A DNA stretch of 31,908 nucleotides from Candidatus Binatia bacterium (GTDB lineage Bacteria > Desulfobacterota_B > Binatia > UBA9968 > JAJDTQ01), in NCBI GenBank assembly GCA_022827045.1, contig JAJDTQ010000160.1, positions 1 through 31,908 on the forward strand, given 5' to 3'. Numbering within the stretch: the first letter of the stretch is position 1; every line of letters starts with the position of its first letter. Below, in pieces: positions 17,827 to 24,595 of this stretch. Under the pieces are notes generated by a model, which was not told where the DNA came from, did no database searches, and saw only the letters and a list, made by a program, of their open reading frames with translations. The position numbers were made by a program, and so were the translations under genes.

Positions 17827-18198
17827 CTAAACTTTCGTCGAGGCGCCTCGCCAGTCGCGGGCGGTTCCGTCCTTCCGGGCGTCCGTCCCCATGGAGTGAC
17901 CTGTAACCCACTCTGTCATTAACCGTTTGATCTGGGTCTGATAGGGCACCCCATCCAGCCGTGCCTTCGTCTTGAATGTCTCCAGCAACTCCTCCGACAC
18001 CTTGAGACTGATCTGACGGTTGGCTTTCCGCCGCTCTGGCGCGTAAAGAAGGCGGAAGTTGTCGAGAAACCTTAGGATCTCGGCTGGCTTCATCCGTTTA
18101 CACTTCTCCAGATACCCGTCCGAAAAGGACTGCACGGGTTTCATCAGCCGATACGCCTCAATTGGATCCGCAGGCCGTCCGGCCTTTCGCTTTTTCAT
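17827..18198 (-). CDS. Orphan ribbon-helix-helix / BrnA-CopG antitoxin-like protein
   Basis: The product has 123 residues. The central part (about 62-98) reads as a beta strand plus two helices, RQISLKVSEELLETFKTKA followed by GVPYQTQIKRLMTEWV. This is the pattern of BrnA/CopG-type antitoxins, which bind operator DNA and neutralise an adjacent toxin. The N-terminal 60 residues are basic and helical, and the last 25 are polar and probably disordered. I see no toxin gene on either side: the neighbours are a creatininase and an alcohol dehydrogenase, 55 and 27 bp away. It may be a leftover antitoxin or a local transcription regulator of the catabolic genes. Confidence 0.65.
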   Translation of the reverse strand: MKKRKAGRPADPIEAYRLMKPVQSFSDGYLEKCKRMKPAEILRFLDNFRLLYAPERRKANRQISLKVSEELLETFKTKARLDGVPYQTQIKRLMTEWVTGHSMGTDARKDGTARDWRGASTKV

Positions 18199-18225
18199 GC
18201 GTCGATGCTCCCGTCACGCTTCCCT

Positions 18226-19242
18226 TCAGTCCAGCACGAACACGCACTTGCCGGTGGTGGCGCTGTCGAAGATGCGGAACGCTTCGACGGCGTCGTCAAG
18301 GTCGAAGCGGTGTGTGACGAGGTCGTCCAGGGGCACGTTCTCCTCCACCATGAAGCGGCAAATCTCGATGAGCTCGGACTTGTTGAAGGTCCACGAGCCG
18401 ATGATGGTGGCCACCTTGAAGATGACGTCGTCCCGGAAGTTAATGGTGGACGGCGGGCCCATGCCCACGTAGCAGCAGCGCCCGAAGGTGCGCATGGCCT
18501 TGAGAATCTGGCTGCGGCACTCCGGGTTGCCCGAGGTTTCCAGCGCCGCCGTGGACCCAAGCCCGCCGGTCAGCTCCTTGATGGCCTCCACCGGGTCGGT
18601 GTCGGCGGCGTTGATGACGTGGTCGGCGCCGTAGCGGCGGGCCAGCTCCAGCCGCTCGGGCACCACGTCGACGGCGATGACCTTGGCCCCCATGTACTTC
18701 GCGCACATGGTTCCGCTGAGGCCCACCGGCCCCTGTCCGAAGATCGACACCACGTCGCCGCCGGCCACGTTGATCTTCTTGAGGCCGTTCCAGGCCGTGC
18801 CGGTGCCGCACGAGATGGCCGCGCCGCCCTCAAAGGACAACTCGTCGGGGAGATGGATCAGCAGGCGCGACGGCACCAGGATGTAGTCGGCGTTGGCGCC
18901 GTGGGCGTCCACGCCGCCGAAGGTCACGTGGCCGTGGGGGCAGGCCTGCTCGAAGCCCTTGGCGCAGATCTCGCAGATGCCGCAACCCTCGTAGTGGTGC
19001 ACTACCACCCGGTCGCCCACCTTGAGACCGGCCGGGGCTCCGGCGCCCAACTCGTGGATGACGCCGCAGGGCTCGTGCCCGGTGATGGCGTCGATGGCCA
19101 CGTCGCCGCGGTAGCGGTGAAGGTCGGTGCCGCACATGCCCGAGGCGCGGATCTTGACCACCGCCTGGCCGGGACCCGCGTGGGGGTCCGGGAACTCCCG
19201 TATTTCGCACTCTCGGTTGCCATTGAACATCACGCCGCGCAT
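18226..19242 (-). CDS. Zinc-dependent medium-chain alcohol dehydrogenase
   Basis: The protein has 338 residues. The catalytic zinc site is C37 with H56-E57 (ITGHEPCG). The structural zinc site has C87, C90, C93 and C101 in GCGICEICAKGFEQAC. The NAD(P) Rossmann motif is GQGPVGLSG near 169. It should oxidise an alcohol or reduce an aldehyde/ketone with a nicotinamide cofactor in the cytoplasm. The overall layout resembles threonine/sorbitol dehydrogenase-like members. AGGAGA lies 6 bp before the ATG. It is the first gene of the minus-strand group that continues into the ribbon-helix-helix and creatininase genes, and it is divergent from the cupin gene at 19405. Confidence 0.92.
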   Translation of the reverse strand: MRGVMFNGNRECEIREFPDPHAGPGQAVVKIRASGMCGTDLHRYRGDVAIDAITGHEPCGVIHELGAGAPAGLKVGDRVVVHHYEGCGICEICAKGFEQACPHGHVTFGGVDAHGANADYILVPSRLLIHLPDELSFEGGAAISCGTGTAWNGLKKINVAGGDVVSIFGQGPVGLSGTMCAKYMGAKVIAVDVVPERLELARRYGADHVINAADTDPVEAIKELTGGLGSTAALETSGNPECRSQILKAMRTFGRCCYVGMGPPSTINFRDDVIFKVATIIGSWTFNKSELIEICRFMVEENVPLDDLVTHRFDLDDAVEAFRIFDSATTGKCVFVLD

Positions 19243-19404
19243 GGATCGTCTCCTGTCTGCTCAGAGAAACTTTTCTAACGCCCGTATCACGGCGCCGGGC
19301 GACGAGGCAACCGCCGTCCTTGCCTGCCACGCGGTCCGCATCTGTTTCGCCACGGCGGTTTGTGTTATGGCTTGGGTGCCGGACACTAACACAGGAGGTC
19401 GTCC

Positions 19405-19755
19405 ATGGAGTTCGTGAGTCTCGCGGAGAAAGCCGGTAACGAGCAGCGGTTCAACCGGCTCTACGGAACCGGCAAGTTCTGCACCTGGATGCTGCACCTC
19501 AAGCCCGGCGACCACACCGACATGCACTATCACACGGAGCCGGAAAGCTTTCTGGTGGTCGAAGGCAAGGCCAGCGTGAAGGATATCCACGGCGGCGAGC
19601 GCATCATCGAGCAGGGTCAGGCGGTCTTCTTCGACGCCAAGGACTACTACCAGATCACCAACGTAGGCACCGGACGCCTACTGCTGTACGGCAACCGCCC
19701 CGAACCGTTCGGCGGCGAACACGTCACCGCGAAAGAGTATGGCGGAATGCGCTGA
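19405..19755 (+). CDS. Small single-domain cupin
   Basis: The protein has 116 residues and one cupin barrel. Motif 1 has H41, H43 and E47 (MHYHTEPESFLVVEG), giving three of the usual four metal ligands. In motif 2 the expected histidine is a tyrosine (FFDAKDYYQITN), so metal binding may be altered. Small cupins of this kind act as isomerases, oxygenases or binding proteins. The ribosome site AGGAGG lies ahead of the ATG. The 3' end overlaps the next gene by 17 bp, which suggests coupled synthesis and a shared pathway. Confidence 0.8.
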   Translation: MEFVSLAEKAGNEQRFNRLYGTGKFCTWMLHLKPGDHTDMHYHTEPESFLVVEGKASVKDIHGGERIIEQGQAVFFDAKDYYQITNVGTGRLLLYGNRPEPFGGEHVTAKEYGGMR

Positions 19756-20491
19756 ACACTCCCGGACGCAATACCTGGTGGGCTCGGTGTGGCCCACGAA
19801 CCGTACCGGAGTGCTGGGAGACAAGGAGCTCGACCCGAAGCTGCCGCCGAGCATCCGGTTCGTGCATCTGACCATGGATTTCACCCAGGGGAACCAGGCC
19901 GAGTTCCGGGCGGCCATGCCGGGCTATGAGGCGAAAGTGGCCGAGCTCGCTGAGCTCGGGGCGGACCTGATCCGGCCCATCGGCGCGCCGCCGTTCATGC
20001 TCCTCGGTTACGACGGCGAGGCCGCCACCATCAGCTCCTGGGAAGACCGCTACGGAGTCCCGATGGTGACCTCGGGACAGAACCACGTGCGCGCGTTCCG
20101 GACCCTGGGAGTGCGGAGGATCGTGGGCGCGAGCTACTTCCCGGAGGAACTGAACGCGTTATTCCGTACCTACCTCACCGACGCAGGCTTCGAGATCCTG
20201 GGCATGGAAGGCATCGACGTCCCCTTCGCCGACGTCCCCAAGGTCCCCTCCTCGGAGATCCGCCGCCAGCTCACGGACATGTTCGCCCGGCACCCCGGCG
20301 GCGAATGCCTTTACATGCTCGGCTCCGCCTGGAAGACCCTGGACATCATCGACCCGATGGAGGCCGACCTCGGCGTGCCCGTCGTGCACGCGCTGCCGGC
20401 GCGATGCTGGGAGACGCAGATGCGCCTCGGCGTCCGCCATCCGATTCCGGGTTACGGGCGACTGCTGGCCGAGATGCCCGAGCCGGTCTGA
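19739..20491 (+). CDS. Asp/Glu racemase / maleate isomerase-like protein without the catalytic cysteines
   Basis: The protein has 250 residues with the fold signature of the maleate cis-trans isomerase and arylmalonate decarboxylase group. The segment CLYMLGSAWKTLDII, followed by LGVPVVHALPARCWE, aligns with the group's ALFISCTNLRTL...LGKPVVSS pattern. In that alignment the second catalytic Cys is Gly (MLGSAW), and the first Cys region (LLGYDGEA) has no Cys either. Normal racemase or isomerase chemistry therefore looks unlikely, although arylmalonate decarboxylase shows that the group can change chemistry. The gene overlaps the upstream cupin gene by 17 bp and precedes an ABM monooxygenase and a CoA-transferase. 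The start at 19739 has only a weak, close AAAGAG. Confidence 0.75.
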   Translation: MAECAEHSRTQYLVGSVWPTNRTGVLGDKELDPKLPPSIRFVHLTMDFTQGNQAEFRAAMPGYEAKVAELAELGADLIRPIGAPPFMLLGYDGEAATISSWEDRYGVPMVTSGQNHVRAFRTLGVRRIVGASYFPEELNALFRTYLTDAGFEILGMEGIDVPFADVPKVPSSEIRRQLTDMFARHPGGECLYMLGSAWKTLDIIDPMEADLGVPVVHALPARCWETQMRLGVRHPIPGYGRLLAEMPEPV

Positions 20492-20576
20492 TCTCGCGGC
20501 TCACCGCCTGATCTGCTACACACTGGAGACCCTGCGGGAGATGCAGGCCTACGTACATCTACAGGGAGGAATCGAT

Positions 20577-20867
20577 ATGTCACTGCGACTCATCGTCACC
20601 ATCAACGCCGTGGAGGGAAGAGGCGCGGAGCTTGCCGACGCCTACCGGGGGCGCTGCCAGGAGGTCATGAAAGAACCCGGGTGCGAGCAGTTCGAGGTGT
20701 TCCGCAGCGTCGTGAACCCGGACAAGATGGTGATTCTCGAGCGCTGGGTCGACCAGGCCGCCCTGGACGTCCACGCGCAGATGAACACCACGCGGCCGCC
20801 GCTTTTGCCCGAACTCCGTTCCGGCGCCACCGAGCGCGAGGACTACGAGTACAACCGCACCCGCTGA
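20577..20867 (+). CDS. Antibiotic-biosynthesis-monooxygenase (ABM) domain protein
   Basis: The protein has 96 residues and consists of one ABM domain of the dimeric alpha/beta barrel type. The typical progression is visible: LIVTINAVEGRGAEL, then EPGCEQFEVFRSV, then MVILERWVDQAALDVHAQ. Members are cofactor-free quinol monooxygenases or, often, detoxification proteins of unclear activity. GGGAGGA lies 5-6 bp before the ATG at 20577, which outranks an earlier in-frame start. It stands 85 bp after the racemase-like gene and 28 bp before the CoA-transferase, so it is probably part of the same transcript. Confidence 0.85.
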   Translation: MSLRLIVTINAVEGRGAELADAYRGRCQEVMKEPGCEQFEVFRSVVNPDKMVILERWVDQAALDVHAQMNTTRPPLLPELRSGATEREDYEYNRTR

Positions 20868-20895
20868 GAACAGCACGGCAAGAAAGGCCCGTCCC

Positions 20896-22077
20896 ATGCC
20901 CGGAGCACTGGAAGGTATCAAGATCCTCGACATCACCAACTACATCGCCGGCCCCTACGCTTCACTCCTGCTCGCCGACCTGGGGGCGGACGTGACCAAG
21001 ATCGAGACCCCCGGCAAGGGGGACCCGTTCCGCACCTGGGACAAGGAGCCCAAGAACTACAGCCCGAGCTTCTGCGCCCTGAACCGCAACAAGAAAAGCC
21101 TGACCCTGGACATGAAGGCGCCGGAAGGCCGGGAGGTGTTCCTCAAGCTGGCCCGGGACACCGACGTCATCGTCGAGAACCTCCGCCCCGGCGTGGTGGA
21201 CCGCCTCGGCATCGGTTACGACGTGGTGCGGGAGCTGAACCCGCGCATCATCTACTGCTCCATCTCCGCCTTCGGGCAGGACGGCCCGTACCGGGAACGG
21301 CCCGGCTACGACACCATCGGCCAGTCCTTGAGCGGACTCCTGAGCGTCCTCACCGACGTCGAACAGCCCCACGGCCCGGGAGCGGCCTTCTCCGACCACT
21401 TGGGCGGCGTCTTCGGGTGCTACGGCGTGCTCGCGGCGCTGGCCGCGCGGGAGCGCACCGGCGTCGGCCAGAAGGTCGAGACCTCGCTCCTGGAGTCCAC
21501 CATCTGTTTCCTCGGGCTGAGCATGACCCAGTACCTCTTCAGCGGCGAGGTGCCGAGCATGCGCAGCCGCATCAAGACCGCCGGCGTCTACGCCCTGGTG
21601 GCGGGCGACGGCAAGCCCTTCGTCATCCACCTGTCCCACCCGCCGAAATTCTGGATCGGCGTCACCGAGGTCATGGGGCGGCCGGACTTCCAGACCGACG
21701 ACCGCACCAAGGACCGGCCGGCGCGGGCGCAGAACTACGACTTCATCTCCGAGACCTTCGGCGCGGTGGTGCAGTCGGCGCCCCGCGAGCACTGGCTCGC
21801 GGAGCTGCGCGCCCGGGACGTTCCGTGCGCGCCCCTCAACAACTTCGCCGAGGTCTTCGAGGACCCGCAAGTCAAGCACCTGGACCGGCTGCTGGACGTG
21901 GACCATCCCGAATTCGGCCCCTTCAAGCTGGTGCGCAACGGCCTCAACCTGCTGGACACTCCCATCACCCTGAGGCTCCGGCCCCCGACACTCGGCGAGC
22001 ACAACGAGGAGACCCTCACCCAGCTGGGCTACACCCCCGAGGAAATCCGCTCCTTCAGGGAAAGAAATATCGTATGA
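20896..22077 (+). CDS. Class III CoA-transferase (CaiB/BaiF family)
   Basis: The protein has 393 residues. The family moves CoA between carboxylic acids through a covalent aspartyl intermediate. D167 in AAFSDHLGG sits where the catalytic Asp169 of formyl-CoA transferase does. Other family marks are DITNYIAGPYASLLLADLGA, VENLRPGV and SISAFGQDGPY. It is likely to activate a carboxylate of the degradation pathway as its CoA ester. One natural route would be CoA activation before a UbiD-type decarboxylation, as in phthalate breakdown, but this link is inference. Its stop overlaps the start of the AbrB-type membrane gene by 4 bp (ATGA). Confidence 0.92.
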   Translation: MPGALEGIKILDITNYIAGPYASLLLADLGADVTKIETPGKGDPFRTWDKEPKNYSPSFCALNRNKKSLTLDMKAPEGREVFLKLARDTDVIVENLRPGVVDRLGIGYDVVRELNPRIIYCSISAFGQDGPYRERPGYDTIGQSLSGLLSVLTDVEQPHGPGAAFSDHLGGVFGCYGVLAALAARERTGVGQKVETSLLESTICFLGLSMTQYLFSGEVPSMRSRIKTAGVYALVAGDGKPFVIHLSHPPKFWIGVTEVMGRPDFQTDDRTKDRPARAQNYDFISETFGAVVQSAPREHWLAELRARDVPCAPLNNFAEVFEDPQVKHLDRLLDVDHPEFGPFKLVRNGLNLLDTPITLRLRPPTLGEHNEETLTQLGYTPEEIRSFRERNIV

Positions 22078-23207
22078 CGGGGGCGGCGCCCCCGGAGCCG
22101 CAGGCGACTTCCATGAACCTGGGCGCCCGGACACTCGCCGATCTGCGCCGGCGCGCGGCGGATCTGCGCCAACGCACGCCCGCCATCCTCACCGCGCTGG
22201 TGGTGGGCATCCCGGCGGGATACTTCTGCGATTGGCTGAACCTGCCCATTCCCTGGATGATCGGCCCCATGGTGATTGTCGCCGCTCTCAACCTGTCGGG
22301 CGTCGCCATGGACTCGCCGCCCTACGCGCGACAGATGGGCCAGGTCCTGCTCGGCTCGGCGTTGTCGCTCTACTTCACCCCGCCGGTGATTACGGCGCTG
22401 GCCGCTAACTGGCCGGCCATCGTGCTGGCGACCCTGGCGACGTTCGTCATCGCGGCACTGGCCGCCGCCATTCTGAGCCGGGTTTCCGGGGTCGAGCCCC
22501 GCTCGACCTTTTTCGCATCGATCCCGGGCGGCGCCATGGCCATGGCCAACCTGGCCCACCGTTACGGCGCGCAGATCGCGCCGGTGGCGGTGGCCCACAG
22601 CCTGCGCGTGTCCATCCTGGTCCTGGTCATCCCCTTCGTCCTGACCTACGGCGGCATCCCGCTGGAGACCGGCGACTACCGGCCCGCGGTCCCTCTCGAC
22701 ATCAGAGTGCTGGTGCCCTGGCTGCTGGCGGGATTCCTGCTGGGCGAGATTTCCGAGCGCCTTCACATGCACAACGGCTATCTGCTGATGCCGATCTTCT
22801 TCGGCGCGGCCTTCACGGTGGGCGACGTGCAGCTCTCGGCGGTGCCGGAGTGGATGACGGACTTCGCCCAGCTCATGTTCGGCCTCGTGCTCGGGGCCCG
22901 CTATGAACGGGCCTTCTTCGCCCGCCACAAGCTGTTCATCCCGTTCGCGGTGCTGAGCTCTCTCTTCGCCCTGGTCGCCTCGCTGGTGGTGGGGCTGGCG
23001 CTGGCCTGGGCGTTCGGGCTCCCGATCGCCACCATGATCATCTCCACCTCGCCCGGAGGCATGGCGGAGATGTCCATCACCGCCCAGGCCCTGGGTATCG
23101 GCGTCCCCGCGGTCATCGCCTTCCACCTGGCTCGTGTGATAGTGGTGAACATGGGCACCCAGCACATCTACGTCGGCGCCACCCGATGGCTGCGGCGGCG
23201 CCCTTGA
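22074..23207 (+). CDS. AbrB-family integral membrane protein (duplicated AbrB domain)
   Basis: The protein has 377 residues and about 10 hydrophobic helices in two similar halves. This is the layout of the Gneg_AbrB_dup family, often mislabelled as ammonia monooxygenase. Repeated signatures are IPWMIGPMVIVAALNL in the first half and TMIISTSPGGMAEMSITA in the second, with a related SIPGGAMAMANLA in between. The molecular function is not established, and a transport or regulatory role is suspected. The ATG overlaps the CoA-transferase stop by 4 bp, so translation is coupled. An alternative start lies 13 codons later. By position it may export or import a compound handled by the CoA-transferase pathway. 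Confidence 0.87.
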   Translation: MTGAAPPEPQATSMNLGARTLADLRRRAADLRQRTPAILTALVVGIPAGYFCDWLNLPIPWMIGPMVIVAALNLSGVAMDSPPYARQMGQVLLGSALSLYFTPPVITALAANWPAIVLATLATFVIAALAAAILSRVSGVEPRSTFFASIPGGAMAMANLAHRYGAQIAPVAVAHSLRVSILVLVIPFVLTYGGIPLETGDYRPAVPLDIRVLVPWLLAGFLLGEISERLHMHNGYLLMPIFFGAAFTVGDVQLSAVPEWMTDFAQLMFGLVLGARYERAFFARHKLFIPFAVLSSLFALVASLVVGLALAWAFGLPIATMIISTSPGGMAEMSITAQALGIGVPAVIAFHLARVIVVNMGTQHIYVGATRWLRRRP

Positions 23208-23268
23208 CGCAAGCCGTGTTCCCGGCTTGAAACGTAAACCATGTACCCGGTCCTTACCGATCCGACCT

Positions 23269-23300
23269 CCTCTCCCCCCGGGAGAGGGTTGAGGTGAGGG
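23269..23300. repeat. CCTCTCCC...GGGAGAGG dispersed repeat (copy 1)
   Basis: An 8-bp perfect stem (CCTCTCCC/GGGAGAGG, loop CCC) is followed by TTGAGGTGAGGG. A related copy lies at 24553-24594. This repeat type is common in many GC-rich bacterial genomes. It occupies the 138-bp gap before the alpha/beta hydrolase gene. Confidence 0.7.
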
Positions 23301-23345
23301 CGCGCGCCGTGCCAAGCCCGACAAACCACCAGCACAGGAGGCATC

Positions 23346-24227
23346 ATGGAAGAGGCGATCCGGTATTACAGCGGCCCCGGCTATAGCCTGTCGGCGGTCA
23401 TTTCCATTCCCGACGTACGCGACGCCTCCGAACCCTGCCCCGGCATCATCCTGTGCCAAGGCTACGCCGGCCTCAAGGAGGCGCTCATGCCATCGGTGGC
23501 TGCGCGGCTGACCGCCGAGGGGTACGCGACGCTGCGCTTCGACTACCGCGGCTTCGGCGAAAGCGACGGACCCCGACACCGCCTCATTCCGCTGGAGCAG
23601 ATCGAGGACATCCGCAACGGCCTCACCTGCCTGGGCGTGCGCGACGAGGTGGACCCGGACCGCCTCGCCATCTGGGGCACCAGCTTCGGCGGCGCCCACG
23701 CGACCTACGCGGCCGCCGTCGACGACCGCGTCCGCTGCATCGTCAGCGTCGTCGGCGTCGGCGATGGCGAGCGCTGGCTCCGCTGCCTGCGACGGGAGTG
23801 GGAGTGGCAGGCGTTTCTGCAAGAGCTGGACGAAGACCGCGACCAGCGGGTGCTGAGCGGACAATCCCGGCGCGTCCACCCCTACCACATCATGGAGACG
23901 ACGCCCGAGGGGTGGGAGTTCTGGAAGGAAACCGTCGCCGCCAATCCTGAACGGGGCGAGGTCGAGATGCCCCTGGAGTGCGCCGACGCCATCATCGAGT
24001 ACAAGCCCGAGACGGTGGCCCACAAGATGGAATGCCCCGCCCTTTACGTGTCCGCCGAGCTCGACACCCTGACCCCACTGGACGAACAGGCCAGTCTCTA
24101 CGAGGAGTCACCCGAGCCCAAGAGCTACCTGGTGATACCGGACGTCAACCATCACGACATCTACAAGGAGCCGCACCTGAGCGAACTGCTGGACCTCTCG
24201 GTGGACTGGTTCAAGGAGTATCTGTAG
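23346..24227 (+). CDS. Alpha/beta hydrolase
   Basis: The protein has 293 residues. The nucleophile elbow is G-T-S113-F-G-G in LAIWGTSFGGAHA. The acid is probably the Asp in SAELDTLTP and the base a His in VNHHDIY, giving a complete Ser-Asp-His triad. DYRGFGESDGPRHRL is the usual HGxG/cap region of the fold. The first 30 residues and the cap resemble dienelactone- or acyl-hydrolase-type members of the fold. In the context of this region it might deacylate or hydrolyse an intermediate (in nicotinate breakdown a member of this fold removes formate from N-formylmaleamate), but the substrate is not determined. The ribosome site is AGGAGG. Confidence 0.87.
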   Translation: MEEAIRYYSGPGYSLSAVISIPDVRDASEPCPGIILCQGYAGLKEALMPSVAARLTAEGYATLRFDYRGFGESDGPRHRLIPLEQIEDIRNGLTCLGVRDEVDPDRLAIWGTSFGGAHATYAAAVDDRVRCIVSVVGVGDGERWLRCLRREWEWQAFLQELDEDRDQRVLSGQSRRVHPYHIMETTPEGWEFWKETVAANPERGEVEMPLECADAIIEYKPETVAHKMECPALYVSAELDTLTPLDEQASLYEESPEPKSYLVIPDVNHHDIYKEPHLSELLDLSVDWFKEYL

Positions 24228-24243
24228 GGGAGAGGCTGCAACA

Positions 24244-24271
24244 TTGACATGGCCGCCCGTTGTTGTACAAT
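24244..24271 (+). promoter_or_regulatory. Near-consensus sigma70 promoter
   Basis: TTGACA (24244-24249, six of six) and TACAAT (24266-24271, five of six) are separated by 16 bp. Transcription would start near 24278, about 32 bp before the ATG of the microprotein gene. This is the best promoter match in the window. Confidence 0.75.
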
Positions 24272-24309
24272 CGGTCTTGTACTTGGTTCTTCAACGGGAG
24301 GCCGCTGCC

Positions 24310-24525
24310 ATGGGTGCTGTTCCGTCAGATTTCTATATCCTTGTCGCCATCATTGGCACGGGCATCTCCCTGGCCGGGTTGATTCTGCCGGACCTGCGCT
24401 CAATGAAGCGGGACATCGGCGAACTTCGGGACAGTATAGGGGAACTCCGGGAGCGCATGGCTCGGCTAGAAGGGCTCTTCGAAGGGTTTGCCCGCCGGGA
24501 AAACAACCGCGAAACCGCACCCTAG
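24310..24525 (+). CDS. 71-residue membrane/coiled-coil microprotein
   Basis: The product has one hydrophobic helix (about 9-27, ILVAIIGTGISLAGLILP) followed by a heptad-patterned charged helix (about 29-64; MKRDIGELRDSIGELRERMA) that should form a coiled coil. The ATG at 24310 is set by GGGAGG (24296-24301) eight bases upstream and lies behind the near-consensus promoter. The overall form resembles small holin-associated or XhlA-like proteins and many unannotated environmental microproteins. I do not assign a function. The TAG stop is the first base triplet of a dispersed 18-bp repeat, and the region up to 24598 is repeat DNA. Confidence 0.7.
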   Translation: MGAVPSDFYILVAIIGTGISLAGLILPDLRSMKRDIGELRDSIGELRERMARLEGLFEGFARRENNRETAP

Positions 24526-24540
24526 GAGTCTGTCCGAATA
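24523..24540 (+). repeat. 18-bp repeat supplying the microprotein stop codon (copy 2)
   Basis: TAGGAGTCTGTCCGAATA matches the minus-strand sequence at 9487-9504 at 16 of 18 positions. As there, the leading TAG is the stop codon of the upstream gene. Confidence 0.6.
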
Positions 24541-24552
24541 GTCAAATACAAC

Positions 24553-24594
24553 CCCTCTCCCTCTGGGAGAGTGTGGCCGAAGGCCGGGTGAGGG
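24553..24594. repeat. CCTCTCCC...GGGTGAGGG dispersed repeat (copy 2)
   Basis: CTCTCCC/GGGAGAG form a 7-bp stem with loop TCT. GGCCGAAGGCC and GGGTGAGGG follow. It resembles the repeat at 23269-23300. It separates the stops of the microprotein gene and of the convergent molybdopterin subunit gene, and is bracketed by two copies of GTCCGAAT (24532-24539 and 24599-24606). Confidence 0.65.
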
Positions 24595-24595
24595 C

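Noticed and set aside
23208..23268. Possible insertion-sequence end (ACCATGTACCCGG)
   Set aside because: It recalls termini of some IS481-type elements, but no transposase, partner end or target duplication is visible, so it is not listed as a feature.
22029..24023. A 664-codon open frame on the minus strand
   Set aside because: It is antisense to the AbrB-type and alpha/beta hydrolase genes, runs through the intergenic repeat, and its His/Gly/Asp-rich product is not protein-like.
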